Below are positions 6,357-10,226 of a DNA stretch of 10,226 nucleotides, one piece after another. Origin of the DNA: Bermanella sp034112325 (lineage in GTDB: Bacteria; Pseudomonadota; Gammaproteobacteria; Pseudomonadales; Oceanobacteraceae); the NCBI GenBank assembly GCA_034112325.1, contig JAWUVO010000109.1, positions 1-10,226 on the forward strand. The letters run 5' to 3'. Under the pieces are notes generated by a model. The model saw nothing but the letters and a program-made list of their open reading frames with translations, ran no database searches and was not told the origin of the DNA. Within the stretch, counting starts at the first letter, position 1. Each line of letters opens with the position of its first letter. Made by a program: the position numbers and the translations under genes.

Positions 6357-7635
6357 CTTTAATTTCCACATAGGCATCGGTACGAATCTGGCGTAACCAA
6401 ATAGGCAGTTCTTCTTCAAAGCGACGGCTATACAATAATTGACGAGCTTGGTTGCGCTGAATTTCTTCACCTAAGTCTTTGTTGCGGTAATCGGTCACTT
6501 CTAATACATGCCAGCCGAATCTAGATTTAAACGGCTTACTAAGCTCACCTTTTTTAGATTCTTTCATGGTTTTTTCAAATGCAGGAACCATGTCACCATC
6601 GTTTACCCAATTTAAATCTCCGCCATTTACTTTGCTGCCAGGGTCGTCGCTGAATTCCTTGGCCAGCTTAGCAAAGTCTTCACCAGATTTAATACGCTTG
6701 TAGATCTTTTTAATTAGCGCTTCGGCTTGTTTGTCTGAGCGAATTTGATTTTCTTGAATCAGTATATGGCGAGCCTTGGTTTGCTGAACGAGCTTACTTG
6801 CACCACCACGTTTTTCATTAATTTTAATAATATGAAAACCACTGGCACTGCGAATAGGGTCACTGACGTCGCCTTTTTTCAGGGATGGCACTACATTAGC
6901 GAATAAAGAAGGCAGTTCAGCTTGCTTTCTCCAGCCTAGGTCGCCGCCTTTAAGTGCATTACGACCCTCTGAATTAGAGATAGCTGTTTGTGCAAAGTCA
7001 TCGCCGTTACGTAAATTTTTAACTAGAGTACGAGCTTTTTTCTCAGCGGCTTTAAGTTGATCGCGACTGGCTTGACTTGGTACTTGAATCAAAATATGGC
7101 CTAAACGGTATTCTTCTTCAGATGCACTTTTACCACGGCTGCTGTTAAGAAATGCATCAACATCTTGCTCACTAATTTGAATCTTGTTACCGACTCTGTA
7201 ACGTTGCACTTCTGAAATTAAGCGCTCACGACGAATTTGTTCGCGGGCTTGTGGATACGACACGCCGTCTTTCTCAAGAGCCGCTTTAAAATTACTTAGC
7301 GATAGATTGTTTTGTTTGGCTATAGTCTGAATTGTTTGATTAAGTTGCTGATCACTAATGCGCATACCAGAACGTTCAGCCAGTTGTAGCTGAATACTCT
7401 CTACTACTAGGCGCTCTAATACCTGGGTTTTTAAAACGGCATCGGGCGGTAGTCGTAAACTTTTACTTTGATTTTTTACCACGCTGATTCTATTGTTTAA
7501 ATCACTTTGTAAAATTATGTCGTCGTCAACAATCGCGATAATCTTATCTAATGTTTTTATTTGGCCATGGCTTAACGCACTGGCAAGTATCGCCGCCGCA
7601 ATCAGTAAAGTAGTTCCTAATTTATTAATAATCAT
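6346..7635 (-). CDS. surA: Periplasmic chaperone and peptidyl-prolyl isomerase SurA
   Basis: Periplasmic chaperone that escorts unfolded outer-membrane proteins, LptD among them, to the BAM complex. A signal peptide (MIINKLGTTLLIAAAILASA) ends near SHG/Q. The N-terminal chaperone domain covers about 28-165, starting with LDKIIAIVDDDIILQSDL. Two parvulin domains follow: P1 at about 178-272 (YRLGHILIQ to GFHIIKI) and P2 at about 288-386 (ARHILIQ to FGWHVLEV). A short C-terminal helix (IQRNQARQLLYSRRFEEELPIWL) completes the chaperone module. ATG 7635 gives 429 residues (E. coli 428) and has AAGG seven bases upstream, so I prefer it to ATG 7653, whose nearest AGG is only two bases away. The start overlaps the lptD stop by 11 bases. 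The chaperone is thus co-produced with one of its own clients. Confidence 0.97.
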   Translation of the reverse strand: MIINKLGTTLLIAAAILASALSHGQIKTLDKIIAIVDDDIILQSDLNNRISVVKNQSKSLRLPPDAVLKTQVLERLVVESIQLQLAERSGMRISDQQLNQTIQTIAKQNNLSLSNFKAALEKDGVSYPQAREQIRRERLISEVQRYRVGNKIQISEQDVDAFLNSSRGKSASEEEYRLGHILIQVPSQASRDQLKAAEKKARTLVKNLRNGDDFAQTAISNSEGRNALKGGDLGWRKQAELPSLFANVVPSLKKGDVSDPIRSASGFHIIKINEKRGGASKLVQQTKARHILIQENQIRSDKQAEALIKKIYKRIKSGEDFAKLAKEFSDDPGSKVNGGDLNWVNDGDMVPAFEKTMKESKKGELSKPFKSRFGWHVLEVTDYRNKDLGEEIQRNQARQLLYSRRFEEELPIWLRQIRTDAYVEIKDEL

Positions 7636-10123
7636 GTATCTGCCTTTGTCCATAACCTAAAATTCTTTCGCTTAATATTTCGTCTGTTTTACTGCCCAGA
7701 ATACCTAGGCCTTTCAAGTGTAATTGCAGCATAAACTGATAATCTTTAGTGCTGCTGCTCACCGTATGTTCTTCGTAAGTAGCTTGCACTCGCCAGCAAC
7801 AATTTTGGTATTCAAGACCAAGAATACCTTCAATATTTAGCAGGTTCTCATCTTCCAAAGCTGTTTTTTCAGCTGCGCTGTAAGCATATATATCTTGTTT
7901 CTTTTGCCCGTAAAGTGCCCACCTATCGTTAATAGGTACAAACAACGATACACCTACTTGCTTTTGGTTAGTTGATTCAACCTGTGTAAAGTTCATATCT
8001 AATAAAAAATGATCTTGCTTTAGATAGTTAAGCTGGGCGCTGGCTTTTTCTAAGTCTGCTTCATCGCCTGATGCATAAGGATTGTACAACGCGTCTATTT
8101 TAAAGCGCCAATTGTCTGCAAATAGCCACTGTATTTCGCCTGCCATAGAAGAGCTATTGGTTTTGTCTAGTGTTTCTAAATTAGTATCTCCGGGAGTTAG
8201 TTCTACTCTTCTATCATCAAAGTAAAATACCTGCCCTAGGCTGGCTCTGAACACCTCTGTACCTGGCTCGTTTAAAAAGCGAGTGGTTACTCCAAAGCTA
8301 AGTTGCTGGGTATCACCAATACGGTCTAAGCCAGTGAAGCGGTTAGCTCTAAAAATAGAGTTGTAGCCAAATGTAGTTTCAGTGGTGTCAAATAATGGGA
8401 TGTTACTTTGATCTTCGAAAGGGGTATAGGCCAGCATGATTCTAGGTTCTAAGGTTTGTGTGAACCCTTGATTTAGTATGCGGCTTTCCCGTTCAAAATA
8501 TAGGCCTGCATCTATGCTTGCCGTATATATGCTTCGACTGGTTTCGTCTTGGAAGCCGTCGGTAATAGCAGTAGCATCTAAATTTTGAAAGCTGTACTGG
8601 CTACTAAAAAATTGCAGTGACGGTTTTACAAAGCCATATAAGGTTTGCACTGGGTATTCAAATTTTACGTCGGCGTGTAAACGTTCGCCATCTATTTTAT
8701 TTGCCCCAGTTAATTGGTCATTATCGCGGGTAAAGCGTGTAGCTTGTATTTTAAAGTCATAATTGAACTCATTAGGAGCAGTTGAGTTTAGTTTGCTCAA
8801 TTCAATTTGAGGCAGTCTATGATATGGCTTAGATGCATCGGCAATGCTGCCATCAATGGTTTGGTATTGTTCTAGGCGAGTTAAAAATTTCCAGCTATTG
8901 TCATTGAACTCTAGCTCGGCATTTTGCTTTAGATAACTACTACGGTTAATAACACCCGAGCGAGAAAAGTCATCGTCAAAGTCTATGTCAGAAACTTCTT
9001 GATAATTAATACGGTTTTGCCAGTGCTTGCCAATACTAACATTATGCTGAAGACCCCGTGACCAGCGTTCACTGTTTTCACGGTAGTCGGCGTCGTCACT
9101 GTCTAGTTCATTGGCTTTATCATTGCCAAGGTAACTAAAGTCTATTTGCCCTTCACCTAAAATATTTAAATAACGGAATTCATTTTCGGCCATTAGTCCA
9201 TGTTCGCGCAGATACCTTGGCGTAAAAGTGTCGTCGTAATTTGGGGCTATATTAATATAAAATGGGGTGGCAAATTCGGTAATACTCACATTCAGCGGCG
9301 TATTGTCGTAAGACGTAACACTTAGGCCTAGTTCGGGGTTTAAAAAGCCGGTTAACCTTTGCTGGCCTACCGGAAAGCGATAGTAGGGCAGGTATAAAAC
9401 GGGAATTTCCATGATTCTTAAACGGCCATGATAGGCTTCGCCATAGCCTTTTTGTTGGTATATATTAATCTCACCAGCCATTATATCCCAGTCATTATGT
9501 CCAGGTTCACAAAATGTATAGCTCGACTCTTTAAGCGACAGGCTGTTGCCATTGCTAGTTATAATTGTCTCAGCCGAACCACGCATGTGAGAGTCTGCGA
9601 TAGTATATCGGCCTTGTGATAATTCAACCTGAAGGCTGTTGGTATTGTATTCAAGTTGCTGTGCTGTAATGGCTATTTGCTCATCGCTAAACACAATGTT
9701 GCCGTTAAACTGAGCGGTACCTGACGCTTTCTGATAGAGCATGGTGTCAGATTGAATTCGACGCCCCTGTTGTTCTGCTGTCACATTTCCACTGAAGGTT
9801 GCGCCAGTTACTTCATTAAAATCCACTTTATCGCTTTCAACACTTAACGCGTTGCCAGTACCAAAGATTTCTGTGGGCACAATATAGTCCCCAGTACAAA
9901 AGCTAGGTAGGCGAGCTTGGTGCTCGGGAGTTAACATCGAGCGCTCTCGCCAGTTTAGCGAATACCACTCATTTTGAGAGGTTGTCAGCTCTTCAGTCAG
10001 CTCTTCAGTCAGCTCTTCAGTCAGCTCTTCAGTCAGCTCTTCAGTCAGTTCTGCAGCCAACATAAATGATGCTGCAAAATGCTGGATAAATAGGGCGGTA
10101 AAAATAAGCCCAGTACGTGGCAT
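7625..10123 (-). CDS. lptD: LPS-assembly outer-membrane protein LptD (OstA/Imp)
   Basis: Outer-membrane beta-barrel that with lipoprotein LptE inserts lipopolysaccharide into the outer leaflet. Residues 1-24 are a signal peptide (LIFTALFIQHFAASFMLAA core). Then comes a 24-residue (ELTE)5-ELTT stretch (25-48) encoded by a 12-bp tandem repeat. The OstA-type periplasmic beta-jellyroll spans about 85-210, with VDFNEVTGATFSGNV and GTAQFNGNIVFSDEQ. The barrel occupies most of the rest (PVLYLPYYRFPVGQQRLTGF onward). The four conserved cysteines are present: Cys76, Cys205 and the adjacent Cys775-Cys776. In E. coli these pair non-consecutively and are needed for function. The 832 residues fall between E. 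coli (784) and the longer Pseudomonas proteins. I prefer ATG 10123; the TTG at 10144 has no ribosome-binding site, while ATG 10123 has only AGGA about 11 bases away. It is the first visible gene of the minus-strand run. Confidence 0.96.
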   Translation of the reverse strand: MPRTGLIFTALFIQHFAASFMLAAELTEELTEELTEELTEELTEELTTSQNEWYSLNWRERSMLTPEHQARLPSFCTGDYIVPTEIFGTGNALSVESDKVDFNEVTGATFSGNVTAEQQGRRIQSDTMLYQKASGTAQFNGNIVFSDEQIAITAQQLEYNTNSLQVELSQGRYTIADSHMRGSAETIITSNGNSLSLKESSYTFCEPGHNDWDIMAGEINIYQQKGYGEAYHGRLRIMEIPVLYLPYYRFPVGQQRLTGFLNPELGLSVTSYDNTPLNVSITEFATPFYINIAPNYDDTFTPRYLREHGLMAENEFRYLNILGEGQIDFSYLGNDKANELDSDDADYRENSERWSRGLQHNVSIGKHWQNRINYQEVSDIDFDDDFSRSGVINRSSYLKQNAELEFNDNSWKFLTRLEQYQTIDGSIADASKPYHRLPQIELSKLNSTAPNEFNYDFKIQATRFTRDNDQLTGANKIDGERLHADVKFEYPVQTLYGFVKPSLQFFSSQYSFQNLDATAITDGFQDETSRSIYTASIDAGLYFERESRILNQGFTQTLEPRIMLAYTPFEDQSNIPLFDTTETTFGYNSIFRANRFTGLDRIGDTQQLSFGVTTRFLNEPGTEVFRASLGQVFYFDDRRVELTPGDTNLETLDKTNSSSMAGEIQWLFADNWRFKIDALYNPYASGDEADLEKASAQLNYLKQDHFLLDMNFTQVESTNQKQVGVSLFVPINDRWALYGQKKQDIYAYSAAEKTALEDENLLNIEGILGLEYQNCCWRVQATYEEHTVSSSTKDYQFMLQLHLKGLGILGSKTDEILSERILGYGQRQIHDY
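9984..10048 (-). repeat. 12-bp tandem repeat inside lptD, 5.4 perfect copies
   Basis: The plus-strand unit GTCAGCTCTTCA repeats perfectly at 9984-9995, 9996-10007, 10008-10019, 10020-10031 and 10032-10043, then five more matching bases to 10048. A sixth copy to 10055 differs at two positions. Read in lptD it encodes Glu-Leu-Thr-Glu units right after the signal peptide. The unit is a multiple of three, so gain or loss of copies would lengthen or shorten the protein without shifting frame. Confidence 0.97.
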
Positions 10124-10226
10124 GTTGTTGAAATTCCTAATCAAATCTAAAACTTATGGTATCGTTCACCCAGAACTTTAAAATTGTACGTTTTATCCCA
10201 CATAAGGGCCAGTATTCCCCATGGAT

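Noticed and set aside
6357..6470. N-terminal extension of pdxA starting at 6470.
   Set aside because: It is inside surA in another frame, and the PdxA family starts at the conserved RLALTVGEPAG just after ATG 6356.
9428..9619. 63-codon plus-strand open frame with a hydrophobic start.
   Set aside because: It is antisense to the conserved LptD periplasmic domain; the hydrophobicity is a by-product of the opposite strand.
10183..10211. Minus-strand sigma-70-like promoter for lptD: TACAAT (10183-10188) with TGGCCC 17 bases upstream.
   Set aside because: The -10 is good but the -35 matches only three of six positions, so it is not distinguishable from chance in AT-rich DNA.
10221..10226. ATGGAT at the right edge as the start of a divergent plus-strand gene.
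   Set aside because: Only two codons are visible and the nearest AAGG is about 13 bases away; nothing supports a start.

Overview
This window is an ordinary chromosomal segment from a flagellated Gram-negative gammaproteobacterium. The best fit is a moderately AT-leaning, Pseudomonas-like or marine relative. The main argument is gene order: on the minus strand lptD-surA-pdxA-rsmA-apaG-apaH-glpE matches the Pseudomonas-type arrangement, in which glpE follows apaH. LptD also implies a lipopolysaccharide outer membrane. I see no mobile element, CRISPR array, RNA gene or prophage, and nothing that names a species.

Left part, plus strand (1-2904). A 5'-truncated drug/metabolite (EamA) transporter runs off the left edge. 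After it comes a good flagellar sigma-28 (FliA) promoter, TAAA-N15-GCCGATAT, placed to transcribe two flagellar envelope genes. These are flgP, an LPP20-type outer-membrane lipoprotein, and flgT, a periplasmic H-ring protein. In Vibrio, FlgO, FlgP and FlgT form or support the extra outer-membrane-associated ring of the sodium-driven polar flagellum. No flgO lies in this window. The flgP leader carries a bulged inverted repeat between the promoter and the strong Shine-Dalgarno site.

Right part, minus strand (10123 down to 2936). Seven tightly packed genes follow. LptD inserts LPS into the outer membrane and SurA is the periplasmic chaperone that LptD and other barrels depend on. PdxA makes vitamin B6 and RsmA dimethylates 16S rRNA. 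ApaG is of unknown exact role, ApaH hydrolyses Ap4A, and GlpE is a single-domain rhodanese. The first five genes overlap pairwise (11, 11, 4 and 8 bases), which suggests co-transcription and translational coupling. The last two follow after gaps of about 40 bases. flgT and glpE converge on a 31-base gap containing a small hairpin.

The most distinctive details are a perfect 12-bp tandem array that gives mature LptD an (ELTE)n N-terminus, the FliA promoter plus leader hairpin before flgP, and flgP-flgT without flgO. I found no convincing evidence of an undescribed multi-gene system; the genes themselves are recognisable.
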